Source: Lunularia cruciata (lineage: Eukaryota > Streptophyta > Marchantiopsida > Lunulariales > Lunulariaceae). Taken from it: DNA of 64,000 bases. The DNA lies in contig OX419756.1 in assembly GCA_948567375.1 (NCBI GenBank), positions 20,527,001 through 20,591,000 on the forward strand, in the 5' to 3' direction. Of this stretch, positions 47,386-58,734 are shown in pieces. How positions within the stretch are numbered: the first letter of the stretch is position 1; each line of letters starts with the position of its first letter. The translations under genes and the position numbers were made by a program. The notes beneath the pieces are model-generated. The model was not told the DNA's origin and made no database searches. It saw nothing but the letters and a program-made list of their open reading frames with translations.

Positions 47386-48320
47386 GACCTTCAAGTAAAT
47401 GGTGACCGCTCAGGATAACAAGAAAGATGGGAAGATCACATCAAGCCGTACAAGAATAAAATGGATGAGCTAACATGGGACTAAACCTCAATAGTATTGG
47501 TATGAGAAATTTTTCATCCTACAACTAAGATATTTTAGTTATGCAAATCATTTGATCTATATATAGATCAAATTAAATTGAAGAAACATCACCTAGTGTA
47601 ATTGATATCCTATGGACTACATCTTCTATTGTTCTTTGTAGTACAATGGACATATGATGTATAGCATTTGTTATAAATTAGGAACATGAGTGAGGTATTC
47701 CTTGACACTCCTGTGAAAAGCTCTTTTGTATTCTTTGACTAATGGGTTAAATATAATATCATTTGCTTTATATAACTCCAAGGTAGAGGAACAAAAAGGT
47801 TACACTATTGCATACCCTTAGACTTTGGCTATTATTGCTCTACTTGCCGCCCATCTAAGAAGATGGGTACTCACTCCTTTCAAAACTACATTACGTGTGG
47901 AATCCATAACCATAACATCTACTAATATTCCCTGATCATCTCGGACCAAATAAATTTTTTTGCTGACTCATGTTTTGTTGCAAAATATACCAATGCTCCC
48001 TCTAGGTGAACTATCCACTCATGTTTTGTTGCAAAATATACCAATGCTCCCTCTAGGTGAACTATCCACTCTCTCATGCTATGGTAAACACTATATCTTG
48101 TATTGCATCCAATGTTCCCTCTAAATGAGGTGCACACTCTTTTATGCCATGAAAGTTACTATATCTATGATAGTAGTGTGGGTAGCTATCCTCTATCTTT
48201 CAAAAAGATATCGTGTCATGTGGACCTTTGTTGTATCTAGTGTAGTATTACATCCACATGCAAGTAATGAAGATGGAGATGGACGGACCAAACTTGCACA
48301 TAGAACTTATTGTTGAAAAA
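47386..48320 (-). mobile_element. 5'-truncated LINE fragment with family tail
   Basis: Homologous across its length to 58411-59230: '(g)gaacaaa', 'cccatc(t/c)aag', 'tgatcatctc(g/a)gacca' and many other blocks align in order. On the minus strand it encodes remnants of the LINE C-terminal region (zinc-cluster part and the block before the 3' UTR). It ends at about 47386 in the tail shared with the short retroposons ('aagatgggaagatcacatcaag' on the plus strand). All frames are broken. Confidence 0.82.
47966..48067. repeat. 51 bp tandem duplication inside the LINE fragment
   Basis: 47966-48016 and 48017-48067 are identical or nearly so. The unit is 17 codons, so on the minus strand it repeats EWIVHLEGALVYFATKH in frame. 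The homologous LINE at 58.9-59.1 kb has a single copy. Confidence 0.93.
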
Positions 48321-49258
48321 AGGTAGTTGGTATAAGCATGTCAATCTTGTGTTGCATTTAATTTCTCAAACATGAGAATCTAAACCAAAGGAACATTGGT
48401 TGCTATTAAGAACTCACTCTAGGTTAACTATCATTCACAGACCAGGGGACACGTGTCCTTTGAATACAATAAAAAGCTGGGGTTTATGTAGCTAACTAAC
48501 TATAAGCTGTATAAAGCCCAGCTTCATACTACTTTTCTTTATATTATTAATAGACTAAAGTATTTCTATTACAATCACTTCCTTCTAGGTTTCTCAATTC
48601 CTTCTAGGTTTCTCACCAGATTTAGTCTATAAAGTTCTCAAATGAAAAATCTCAAACTCTAGATGACCAAATTGGTCTTATTTTTGTGATTGTTATATAC
48701 TACCTCTTACTTATCCTCTACCTCTTACCCAATTTATCTTCTTATTTATAATATTCTACACCGAGCAGATATCCTAAACTGGCACATTAGTTAACCGGCA
48801 AGGCCACTTGCATCAATATCAGCTAGTAAGTTTTTATTGTCCTAGCAATGGTCGTCAAAACTTGTAGCAACATGAAACCAAGTTTTATAAGCCAAAATAA
48901 CTACCAAAACCATAAACTAATTCTATTATAGATATATACCATGTCACTTATGACCACTAAAGTGACATTTGAGGGTTGAGTTAAATCTTTTTACTAGAGG
49001 TCAGTTAAATCGAAGTGCCAAATCTTGGGCTGGTCCGGTATAGTATATCTCTGCGTCAGCTGTGGGTGTAGAAGCCTAGAGCTTACTCATCAAAGGCTGC
49101 AATGAGAGAATTTGCTAGCATTCGATAACTTCCATGTCTCCATTTCAACGATAACGTGGAGATAAGTAGGTATAATATGCGGAGATATATATATTTAACC
49201 GCACCTCTCAATTGGCACTTCTACTCAATTACACTCTAATTTCAAAATCTAGCTGTCT
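48321..49258. other. no gene recognised
   Basis: AT-rich. A small repeat 'cttctaggtttctca' occurs twice near 48583-48613. Nothing else was supported. Confidence 0.4.
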
Positions 49259-49502
49259 GCATCCCTTATTTTTATTTTTTATTTCATCAACCAGTTAGGT
49301 CCGAAATTGAGGGACAAGTGTATCATGTTCTTTTATATACTCCTTGTAATGCAGAAAAGCAAAATCAAAAGAGAATTTCATTGCGATGTTCTCCTTTGAT
49401 TTTGCTCTTTTACACTACAAGGATATTGAAAAGAACATGGTACACCTGTCCCTGAATTTGGGAGCTAATGGGCTATGTAATAAACAATAAAACATAGGAT
49501 GG
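49259..49502. mobile_element. foldback / MITE-like inverted-repeat element
   Basis: Two arms of about 115 bp are imperfect reverse complements around a 13-base centre at 49376-49388. Matching blocks include 'catgttctttt', 'aaaatcaaa(a/g)gagaa' and 'gggaca(a/g)gtgta', with weaker pairing out to 'gcatcc' (49259) and 'ggatg' (49502). The structure could form one long hairpin. No coding potential; no clear target duplication was found. Confidence 0.8.
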
Positions 49503-49857
49503 TGACAAGTAGAATCGAAAATTGGAACGTGAATCAACATTTGAAAAATGGTCGCCTTTCAGTCCACGTCACAAGTGACACATTCGAAAATACGCTTCGT
49601 TCCTCTTACATTCACAAAGGCCGTTTCCGCTCGATAGATGGAGTACTGGTCAGAGCTATGATAATATCGCTCCATCAGTATTATTTAAAGGGAGCCTGTT
49701 TGGGAGACATCCCCTCTTTGGTTCGGAAGACAACCCTTTATTACTTTTTTGATAGTTTTAATCCTTAATCTCAATCTCGGCAACTAAATCTTTTCTTTTA
49801 CATTCTTTTTACAGTACCGAGCCTTAATATATTTCTTTTGGCTTTCAAGACTAACAT

Positions 49858-49860
<3 letters not shown>

Positions 49861-49906
<46 letters not shown>
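49861..49906. repeat. (AT)23 microsatellite
   Basis: 46 bases of uninterrupted AT dinucleotides. Confidence 0.98.
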
Positions 49907-49909
<3 letters not shown>

Positions 49910-50109
49910 CGGTAACGAGGCTGCAATCATGGGCAAAAGAGTATATACATTATTTTCATAACATTATGTTTTTCTAAATACGGTCCGATGGGTATAATGC
50001 CTAGAGGGGTATCTCCCGACCGGCTCCCTATTTAAATTGATGCGTGCGAGAACATGTCCGATGTTGAGCAGAAGGGACAATGATCAAACTGGATCTCGCA
50101 TGAATTCGT

Positions 50110-50274
50110 GCGAGTAGAGCAGTATTGGGGCTTAGCCCCATGTTACCTTTTTTGTCTCTCCCTTGTACGGCTTGATGGGGGTCTTCCCATCCTTCAGTTT
50201 TCCTACGCGGTCGCCTTTCTTAGTAGAGCAGATATGGATTCATGCGAGATTCTACTCAGATCTGCTCTACTCGC
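50110..50274. repeat. nested palindrome interrupted by a retroposon
   Basis: GCGAGTAGAGCAG at 50110-50122 is the reverse complement of CTGCTCTACTCGC at 50262-50274. If the insert 50123-50221 and one copy of its target duplication are removed, 14 bp arms lie about 28 bp apart. A second palindrome, 'ctcgcatgaattcgtgcgag', overlaps the left arm at about 50095-50114. Confidence 0.8.
50123..50221 (+). mobile_element. short retroposon copy 3 (LINE-tail family)
   Basis: 99 bp from 'tattggggcttagcccc' to 'cgcggtcgcctttctt', flanked by AGTAGAGCAG at 50113-50122 and 50222-50231. It has the hairpins GGGGCT/AGCCCC and GATGGG/CCCATC. Confidence 0.9.
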
Positions 50275-50619
50275 AAGAAATTTGAGTTGATTTGACTATT
50301 TCATTTGTCTAGATGATCTACATCGTGTCCAGTATGATGAAAATTCAGGGCGATCTACAACTCAAAATTTTGCGAGGTGAAAACTGAAAAGCATGCACAA
50401 CACATGATGCACATATTACACTGTCAACGCTCTGTTTCCAAAACCTCCAAAGATTTAATTCTGTATAAATGCCAAAAACACCCCGGTAATTGCGGAAGGA
50501 AGTATGCATGTCTGTATGTTTGATTGATATGCATAAAAAATTTTGGTTCTCTGGCTTGGGATAGTCTGTCTCTTCATGACAGCCCATATGTCACCTGACC
50601 TCCTTGATTAAAATGACTT

Positions 50620-50960
50620 TTTAGAAGCTCTGAACGCAGGTGAGAGCGACTGGCAGCCTCGAACTTCGAAGCGAGCCCTGAAGAAACTTCGAGGCCTGTC
50701 CCTAGGACTTCGAGGCGAGCCCTGAAGAAAAGCACATATTCTCTGAATCTCGAAACGCGATGCGAGCCCCGAGACTGCGAGGCGAGCATCGAAATTAAAT
50801 GCATTTATTCAAACCTAAACTTGGAAACTAGCCCTGAAATTGTGAGACTTGTCCCTGGAACTTCCGGGCAAACCCCCTAGTAAAACACAATTTCGAAGCT
50901 CGAAGCGAGCCCGACACTGCGGGCCTGTCCCTGGAACTAATGGGCGACTCTCGACATAAA
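50620..50960. repeat. GC-rich array of degenerate short repeats
   Basis: Variants of 'cttcgaggcgagccctgaag' and 'gcctgtccctggaact' recur about eight times over 340 bp in an otherwise AT-rich neighbourhood. Units vary in length (roughly 35-70 bp). A minus-strand ORF crosses the array and is probably fortuitous. Confidence 0.7.
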
Positions 50961-51424
50961 AAACATTTAGAACTGCGTAGTTCAATTCATACAAGAACAA
51001 GTTCGTGCCGATTAAGAAAGTCAATTGTCACTTGAATCCACTTCAAGCAATGGGGCACAGGCTCTTAAGTCTAGAACTTTAGGTGCGGTTCAGTAAAGTG
51101 CCGGCTTAGGGGTGCTGTTGAGTAAATCTCTCTACAGTACGAGAATTTCACTCACCTGTCAAAGAGGTAGTGAGGTTCGATTCCCATGGTGAGAACTTTG
51201 TCTTTCGCGGTTTCGTGCATCCATGCTTTCGGCAGTCCGGGTTTACCTCCTTCCCAAATTCATTCAGAAGTGATGAACGAGAAACCAGCTAGTCCTCACC
51301 GGATTTTTATTATGGCAATACGACTAGAGTCAAACACGATAAAACGGAAGTCGCGTAAAAGTTAAATTTCCGATATCTTGTGATACTGTGAGTTGTAGAC
51401 GTCCGGAAACGACTTCCACAAACT

Positions 51425-51518
51425 TGGATTGGGGCTTAGCCCCACTTTACGTCTTTACGGCTTGATGGGTCTTCCGATTCTTCTCGTTATCCTACGCGAT
51501 CGCCCTAAAAAAGAAGAG
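51425..51518 (+). mobile_element. short retroposon copy 4 (LINE-tail family)
   Basis: 94 bp from 'tggattggggcttagcccc' to 'cgatcgccctaaaaaagaagag', flanked by a perfect 12 bp duplication CTTCCACAAACT at 51413-51424 and 51519-51530. An internal deletion removes the 'tttttcatctctcc' part. The A-rich end supports RNA-mediated insertion. Confidence 0.92.
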
Positions 51519-52037
51519 CTTCCACAAACTGTAAGGACCTTGAACTTCAACTATCATAATGGCGGCTTTTGGATAAATCTTTGGATTATGGATATCGCTG
51601 ATTGGATTTGAACTAGTATGATTCGAATTCGTGTACAAAATGCTCGGAAGACAAAATTGAAAGAAAACCATGTGCTTGAATCTCAAAGAGCTGGCAGTTT
51701 ACAAATCGGCTCTTCACATTTTGCTCTCTCTTTCAGTTTCACATCCTCTCTATTCGAAACTCCACAACAAGAGTAGCAATGCTTTTATCATAAAACGGAA
51801 CGTTTAGGGAGGAATAGAAAGAGAAGGATGAAAGTGCAAGATTAGAGTGATACAAAAGAAACTCAAATAAATGAAATATGAATGAAAAAAAGGAGATGAA
51901 TTGGATCGTGACGTGAAATAACTTGTTAGAACAGGTCAATTAAACCTTACATGATTTCTGGTTTCAAAAGGTATACACCTTATAGTAGAAAAGATAGTGG
52001 TTATTGTATCTTATACGAGCAAGGTTGGTATGAAGAA

Positions 52038-52360
52038 CAAAGCACTATGCACACAGTGCTTTTCTAACAAAGCACTATGTGCGATATAGATCTTTCCAAG
52101 GGTATACCAGACACATGCGAGGGGAGTGCAATCGAGGGAACGGAGAGCGTGGATGAAGGTTCAGAGCCTGTGGTATTTGCAAAGTGATTGGAGACCTTTT
52201 GCCGAAAACAAGAGGTCAGTATGGCATGTGAGAAAGCCACGGTACCTCTCCTTTTTAGTGAGACCCTGTGATCTCTGACGGAGACATTGTCAGTATGGCG
52301 GGTGAGAGTCAAGGTACCTCTTCTCTTTATTGAACAATGACTCCGCTTTATTGAACAATG
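52038..52360. repeat. direct repeats upstream of the receptor kinase
   Basis: 'aacaaagcactatg' occurs at about 52037 and 52067. A longer segment, 'cagtatggc(a/g)(t/g)gtgaga...ggtacctct', occurs at about 52217 and 52291. 'ctttattgaacaatg' occurs at about 52326 and 52345. They lie 280-600 bp upstream of the kinase start and may be in its promoter; any function is unknown. Confidence 0.6.
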
Positions 52361-52637
52361 TGCTCGAGACCAATTCTTGAGTGAGCCTCGTGTCCGAGCT
52401 CCACTGCTCCACTACTGCTAGAGGGACGAAAGTGTCGGGAAGCAAGCCGTGGTGCTTACAAATTCAGGACCTAAAAGTCATCCAGCGCACTAAAAGGTGT
52501 TTATTAGGGGGATATACAAAAGTAAAACGCGAGTTTGGGTTTACGACTTCCCTCTCGCTCAGTGAGCATGGGTATATGAGCATGATGATCTTGCTTCAGG
52601 GACGAGTGAGTTCATCGGTGGATGACCATTTCACGGG

Positions 52638-55600
52638 ATGCTTAATTTCAAGTGTTCCTCGATGTCACGTTTGAATTCGTTAGTGTTGGTTTGCTCTTGC
52701 CTGATAGTGATAGCTCAAGGATTATCTCCTGACGGTCAGACATTACTCGACATCAAGGCCTCCATAGTTGATCCCTCGGGTGTTTTAAGCAGCTGGAACC
52801 CAACAGATTCATCACCCTGCAGCTGGTATGGCGTGTCTTGTCAAGATCTTCAGTCCGTCAGTTCTCTCAATCTCAGTTCTCATTTTGGAAATCTTTCAGG
52901 ACCACTTTCACCAAGCCTTGGCATGCTGCTTAGTCTGGAGTATGTCGACTTGAATGACAACAACTTCAGTGGTCCCTTACCCAAAGAACTGCGGAACTGT
53001 ACGCAGCTGCGCTACATGGATTTCCGTGCAAATAAATTCATCACAGGAAAAATTCCACCGGAATATGGTATGCTCTCCAAACTTGAGCATCTCAGTCTTG
53101 GGGAGCTGGACCTTACGGGGAACATACCAGATGAGCTCGGAGATCTGACCAGTCTGCAGTACATGTACCTCGCTGGAAACAACCTTTCGGGCCCGATTCC
53201 ATCATCGTTCGGAGCTCTCCGGAACCTCTCTGTCTTGTGGTTGTGGGAGAACTCTCTTTCTGGGCGTCTGCCAACGTCATTGGGCAACTGCAGGAATCTA
53301 TCAAGTTTGGTCGTGTTTGACAACGCCCTGGGTGGAGAAATTCCTTCAACATTTGGACATCTTGGCAAGTTAGAATACTTGGACCTGTCTAAAAATCAGA
53401 TGACAGGAGAAATTCCTCGAGAGCTCGGGGATTGCGCAAGCCTTGTAAAAATTTACTTCGGCGATAATCTTCTGCATGGCGGTATACCAGAGGAGGTAGG
53501 AAGACTTCCAGCCTTGGAGGTTATGTACCTCTATGGTAATAGTCTTACTGGGACGATACCATCCTCTGTTGGTAACATTTCCAGTCTCATCAGGCTCGAC
53601 CTTGGAGCAAATAAACTTACTGGAGAGATACCATCCTCACTGGGGTCCTCGAGGAACTTGATAGAATTACAATTGTTCAGCAACAATCTCACAGGGAATA
53701 TCCCTCCCGAGATAGGGAACTGCTCGGAGATGATAGTAATGAGTTTGTCGTACAACAACCTCACCGGGAGCATACCGTCAGAATTTGGTAAGTTGCAGCA
53801 ACTTAACGACCTAAGGTTACAGGTAAACAAATTATCCGGAGTAATCCCTCCTGAAATCGGAAATTGCTCCAGCCTTTTTCAGCTTGACTTTTCCGACAAC
53901 CAGCTATCTGGCAAGATACCTCCGGAACTCGCGGATATGCCTCAGCTCCAACGCATTCTAATGTTTGACAACCAGCTCAACGGAACCATTCCATCGAAAC
54001 TCGGGTATCACAGCAACCTCACCGTAATAGATTTGCACAACAACAAACTGACTGGGAACATCCCAGGTGGACTCTGTAAGGCCGGCAGGCTGCTGATTTT
54101 GATTCTGTACAACAATTTCTTAGACGGTGAAATTCCCGTGGAGCTGGCAATGTGCGCAGGGCTTGAGCGCATACGTTTCCAGTCAAATCGACTAACAGGT
54201 TCCATACCCAGAGAATTCGGCCGAAACAAAAATGTTTACTTCATTCAAATGAGTGGCAATAACTTGAGTGGTAATCTACCAGTCGAGCTTGGGTCGTGTA
54301 CAAATCTCACAACTTTACAATTGTCACATAATAGACTGGATGGTAAAATACCGTCGAGTCTTGGCCAACTTCCACGCCTAGGCAACTTGGATCTATCATC
54401 AAATCAGTTGAGCAGTTCTGTACCTCCAGAGCTCGGGAACCTCTCTACACTCATCCACCTTAATTTGAGCAACAATCTGCTGAGTGGAGTTGTTTCACAA
54501 GCGTTGTCCAACCTAACAAACTTGGAGGTTCTGGATCTGGATGACAACGGGCTGACCGGGCTGTTCATCTCTTGGAGTGCTCTTGAAGCTCTTCTGGAAG
54601 TTCACCTGGCAGGCAACTTGTTGAGTGGAGCGATTCCCTCCGGCATTGGTGAGCTACAAAATCTGCAGGAAATGCTAGATCTGAGTAGAAACAGTTTTGC
54701 AGGTAACATCCCTTTTCAACTTGGAAACTTGCACATGCTACAGATTTTGGACCTGTCGCACAACAATCTATCCGGGAAGATACCTGCAACTTTAGGTACT
54801 GGCATGGAGTCCTTGCTTCACGTAGATATCTCGTACAACCATCTGGTGGGTTCACTTCCCACACAATGGCTCAAATTGGTGACGAGTGACTCATTCTCCA
54901 GCAATCCGGAGTTGTGTTCTCTCGGACAAGATTGTGATCAATCAACAGAAAGTTCGAGAGGTGAAAGCAAGGAAACACTGTCTCCAGGGCTTACTGGGGC
55001 GATAGCATCCAGTTTTGTTATTGCTCTTTCCTTGATTATTTTGGGGGTCGTAGTTTGCTGTCGCAGGAGTGCGGCCATGAACAACGAAAAACGAGAATTG
55101 AAAGTTGAGATTGAAAGTGAAGGTGAATTGAAAATTTGGTCCAGAGATTTCAAATACAAAGATCTGACCTTCCAGGAAATTCGAGATGCTACAGTCAGTA
55201 TGAACGGTGCCAACATTGTGAGCAAGGGAAGCAACAGCACGGTGTACAGGGCTTCATTTAAGTCGGGTCTGGTAATGGCAATCAAAGTGCTGAATGCAGA
55301 GATGGATGCACGCGTGGAGAAACTCTACAGAATGGAGATTGAAACACTTGCCAGGGTCAGGCACCGCAACCTTGTTAAATTAGTTGGATTCTGCAAGTGG
55401 AAGAATCTGAAATTCCTGGTACTCGAGTTCTTCTACAACGGTAGCTTAAACGATGTGCTGCACAAAAGTCAGGGAGAAGGGTTGAATAATTGGGATTCCA
55501 GGTACGAGGTAGCCCTAGGTACAGCTCAAGGGCTGGAGTATCTTCATCACGATTGCAGCCCTCCAATCCTCCATCGTGATATTAAATCGTCAAACATCCT

Positions 55601-56228
55601 ACTTGATGACGATTTTGAGCCTCACATCGCGGACTTCGGCACCGCAAAGTTTCGGGATATGTCCAAGGCAAACGCTTCAGCTTCCGACGTTGTAGGCACG
55701 TACGGCTATATTGCTCCAGGTGAGTTTCTTCAACTCTGTCCAAGTGCGCCTAGCAGTAAGGCTCAAGCCGATCGGAATGCTTACGCTTCGGTCCGTATAC
55801 ATGTCGTCGTTAGTTCTCATGATGATTGGAACAGTGCCTGTCGACAGTGTTTGATACCTAACAATATTATCTAAACTGCAGAGTACGTATATACCATGAA
55901 CGTGAGTGAGAAGGTTGACGTCTACGGATTTGGGGTGGTGCTGCTGGAACTTTTGACAGGAAAGCATCCTCTGGATCCTAAATTTTCCGAAGGGACCACA
56001 ATTATGAGCTGGGTTGAGGCCAGCATCGAGAACAAGAATGCTTTGGATCGTGTACTGGATAAACAGCTCCTGGACACGGATGAGAGTCATGTGGTGGAAG
56101 AAATGCTTTTAGTACTAAAAGTGGCTGTCTTTTGTATCAACAAAGTTCCCGAAGAACGTCCCCGTATGAGAGATGTGGTGACAATGCTCAAGCAAGCAAG
56201 GGAGTTGAAGACATTGTCTGTAAATTAG
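52638..56228 (+). CDS. leucine-rich-repeat receptor-like kinase (join 52638-55719, 55882-56228)
   Basis: A plasma-membrane receptor kinase of about 1142 residues once the 162 bp intron is removed. An N-terminal signal peptide is present (LVLVCSCLIVIA); the second Met at 52662 places it at the very N terminus and may be the true start. The LRR N-cap is LLDIKASI ... SSWNPTDSSPCSWYGVSC. About 26-28 LRRs of 24 residues follow, then one transmembrane helix near residues 786-808 (SSFVIALSLIILGVVVCC). The kinase has MAIKVLN (catalytic Lys), LHRDIKSSN (RD type), ADFGTAK and, across the splice, GYIAPE-YVYTMNVSEKVDV. The glycine loop is unusual (VSKGSNSTVY; two of three glycines are serine). Architecture and the intron site resemble subfamily XI-like LRR kinases, which perceive peptide ligands; the ligand cannot be told. 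It is the only intact host gene seen. Confidence 0.93.
55720..55881 (+). other. intron of the receptor kinase gene
   Basis: The donor is CCAG|GTGAGT and the acceptor ACTGCAG|AGTACG, phase 1. Removal restores the conserved APE motif (CCA G|AG) and joins two kinase halves in frame. Unspliced reading gives a 1078-codon frame that ends in intron sequence at 55872-55874 and lacks the C-lobe. Confidence 0.92.
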
Positions 56229-58410
56229 AAAAGAACAGATCTGTGGATGAAGTCCTAGACTCTCTTCGTGACTTGTCTGATAACTGATTAACGTAAATTG
56301 GTCGACGGATAGTGGCAAAACCTGGGACCTTGAGTATGATTACTGAGGGCTTCACTTTAAAAGACAGGAAATGCACTCTAAGGTGATTTCTACTATCTCC
56401 ATAGCTTTAGACACCGAGTTTTTTGCAGATAAATTTCTTCTCGAAAAGCGAACATAATTAACTCGCTTCATTTGTGACGCTTGATCATGTAATAGAAAGC
56501 CCTTGAAATTAAGCTTCAAGAGTGTTTCGGACCTCAGTATATGCCATTACTAAATCCACATACAAACTACAATGAAAGCATTGGATTCATTTTCCTCATT
56601 GGCTGATCCCAAGAGCTGTTAACCAATGTGCAGATTTCGCTCGTTCTCACCATTCCAGTCGGTTTTGTGTTCCCTAATTCTCGCCTTCAATTTCCGTGAG
56701 TACGTGTCAACAAACAAAAAACGACAAACGAACGAGTATCTGTCAAAACACAGATAGCTGCGACATTTCCTCTTCTGTCTTATCGGATTCTTCCAGGCTA
56801 TTGTTTTCTTATGAGTACAACACGTAACCTGCAAATTTCAAAGTTTTCAGATTTACAGCAGATATCACTCCCCTGAAAGCGATCTGCTCCCTCCAGTGAA
56901 TCACGGATATAGAATCACGAAAGGATTTTGAAGATTTACAACTTTGATTAAATCAGTGAATGATGGAGGAGCGCAAAACAGTTTCTTTGCATAAGATGCT
57001 AGCTGCGATACATTTCAGCGATGAGTTCTTGCTTGAGGCACAATTGTTCATTACATCGCAATCGTGGTAACTCTGCTTGAGGAATTTGATTTTGGTGGTA
57101 CAGACAATGTCATGTACAGATTCTAGTCGATATCGGCTGAACTTTGTGTCGAGAAAATACATCGACATCATTTCTTGACAGATTGCGCTCTGCGTGATCT
57201 TCTGGTCAGTATATCTCATGCACTGATTTCTGGCTTTCAGCTCCGACCAAATTGTCGCAAGTGCTTTTGACCTCTGCTTTTGGAGCTTCAACACTTATCT
57301 GAATCCCAACTTCTCTTTTCTCTTTTCGATTGTTCTAGGGAGCTTCTACTCTCCTCTCTTCTCCACTGTAAAGAATCGAGGGATCCTCGCCGTTGAAGCA
57401 TTAGCACCTCAACCGAGGAATTTCTTGCTCTTGACTAGTACTCAGTATCAAGTTCAGACGGAATTGACTTTGTCCATCTGAACACAGCAATGAGCATCGA
57501 CACGCAGGACACTAAAACCTACACCAAGATGTGGAGAAATAGAACTTGAACGCTGCCTTGGAACCTAGGCATTTCAACGGTATGAGGATTGGTGGGGAAG
57601 AATTCATCTGGGGCACGAGGAATCAACAGCCTCGGCAAAATCACCTCTACCTAAGCGTACCTTTGTTATCGTGGGTTTCGCCACAATGCAGGATTGTCCT
57701 TACACGGCCAACGAGCTCATACTAATGCTAAGCCTTGTCGCAAATTAAGATTAGTCTCTATTAGAAGGTGATAAAATCAAATAAACTTGAAGTTTGTACA
57801 AAGTATCTTTGTAATGAATTAGTAAACCGATTCGATGGATCCTAAAAATATTAATTCGATGGTATCAAACAACACCAGAGGCATTCAATAAACAATCATG
57901 CAAGAAAAGCATGGTATTACTATACGCAAAACACACACCGTATTATTTGTATTCAATCCACTTTTGGTAATACAATTATTACTTTAACAGATTATAACGG
58001 TAATACAAAAGCTTGGTCCTCCTCAGGTTCAGTCCGGTTTAAGGGATCTCACCACTCAATCAATTATGCTGCTCAAGCAACTGCAAAAAAATGCTTCGCG
58101 AGCTGCCATTCAATTTGGATTTAAGTTTGTTGAAGTGAGAATAAAAGGATTAGTTATGGAAAGGAATCTTCGCTACGCTACGTGGTTTAAAACTAGAAAG
58201 TCTTATTATTACCAATATTTGCGATGCAACCCCAACGCCACATAATGGATGTTGACCCCCTAAACAACGTTGTGTTTAAATATCGCACACAGCACTATGT
58301 CAGCATAAAATGGTAAATTTGTTCAAGAGTAAAAGTAATAATTTTAGTGAAGGAGACTTCTTTGAGTTTACAAGGCTAAACCCTTCGTTCGTAAAGGCAA
58401 ACAAGTACAA
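56229..58410. other. intergenic, no gene recognised
   Basis: Downstream of the kinase, including its presumed 3' UTR. A 113-codon minus-strand ORF at 56953-57294 has no recognisable domain. No tRNA or repeat was seen. Confidence 0.4.
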
Positions 58411-58560
58411 GGGCGATTGCGCAGAAACAGTGAAGGATTGGAAGACCACATCAAGCCGCACAAGGAGAGATGAAAAAGGTAAAATGGGGTTAAGCACCAA
58501 TAGAGTCTATATGAGAAATCTGCACTATTGCCCCTAAGATATTTGAGGTATACAAGTCAT
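58411..58560 (-). repeat. LINE 3' tail shared with the short retroposons
   Basis: The minus strand reads 'atatcttagg...attggtgcttaaccccattttacc...gatgtggtcttccaatc...gcgcaatcgccc'. It matches the consensus of copies at 38221, 46454, 50123, 51425, 62579 and 63368. Here GAT-G-TGG / CCAATC keeps the stem pairing by paired changes plus a bulge. Confidence 0.85.
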
Positions 58561-58734
58561 GTGATCTACAAACAACTAGAACATCCGAAGAAGCATCATC
58601 TAGTGTGATTACTCATCTATGGATTGCACCAACCACCGTCTCCTATAGAGCAATGGACACACGCTGTCTAAAATATGCTACAAAGTATGGGAGTGAAAGT
58701 GGTACCACCGGCGCAAAACATGATAAGTTCTTGT

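Noticed and set aside
51090-51215. Possible tRNA or tRNA-derived SINE ('ggttcgattccc' resembles a B box)
   Set aside because: No cloverleaf could be drawn around it and no matching A box at proper spacing was found.
55720-55874. Extension of the receptor kinase frame to a 1078-residue product
   Set aside because: The extension is intron sequence. Splicing at GTGAGT/CTGCAG restores the APE motif and the C-lobe.
56953-57294. 113-codon minus-strand ORF downstream of the kinase
   Set aside because: No domain, repeat or conserved motif; a possible exon cannot be excluded but there is no support.
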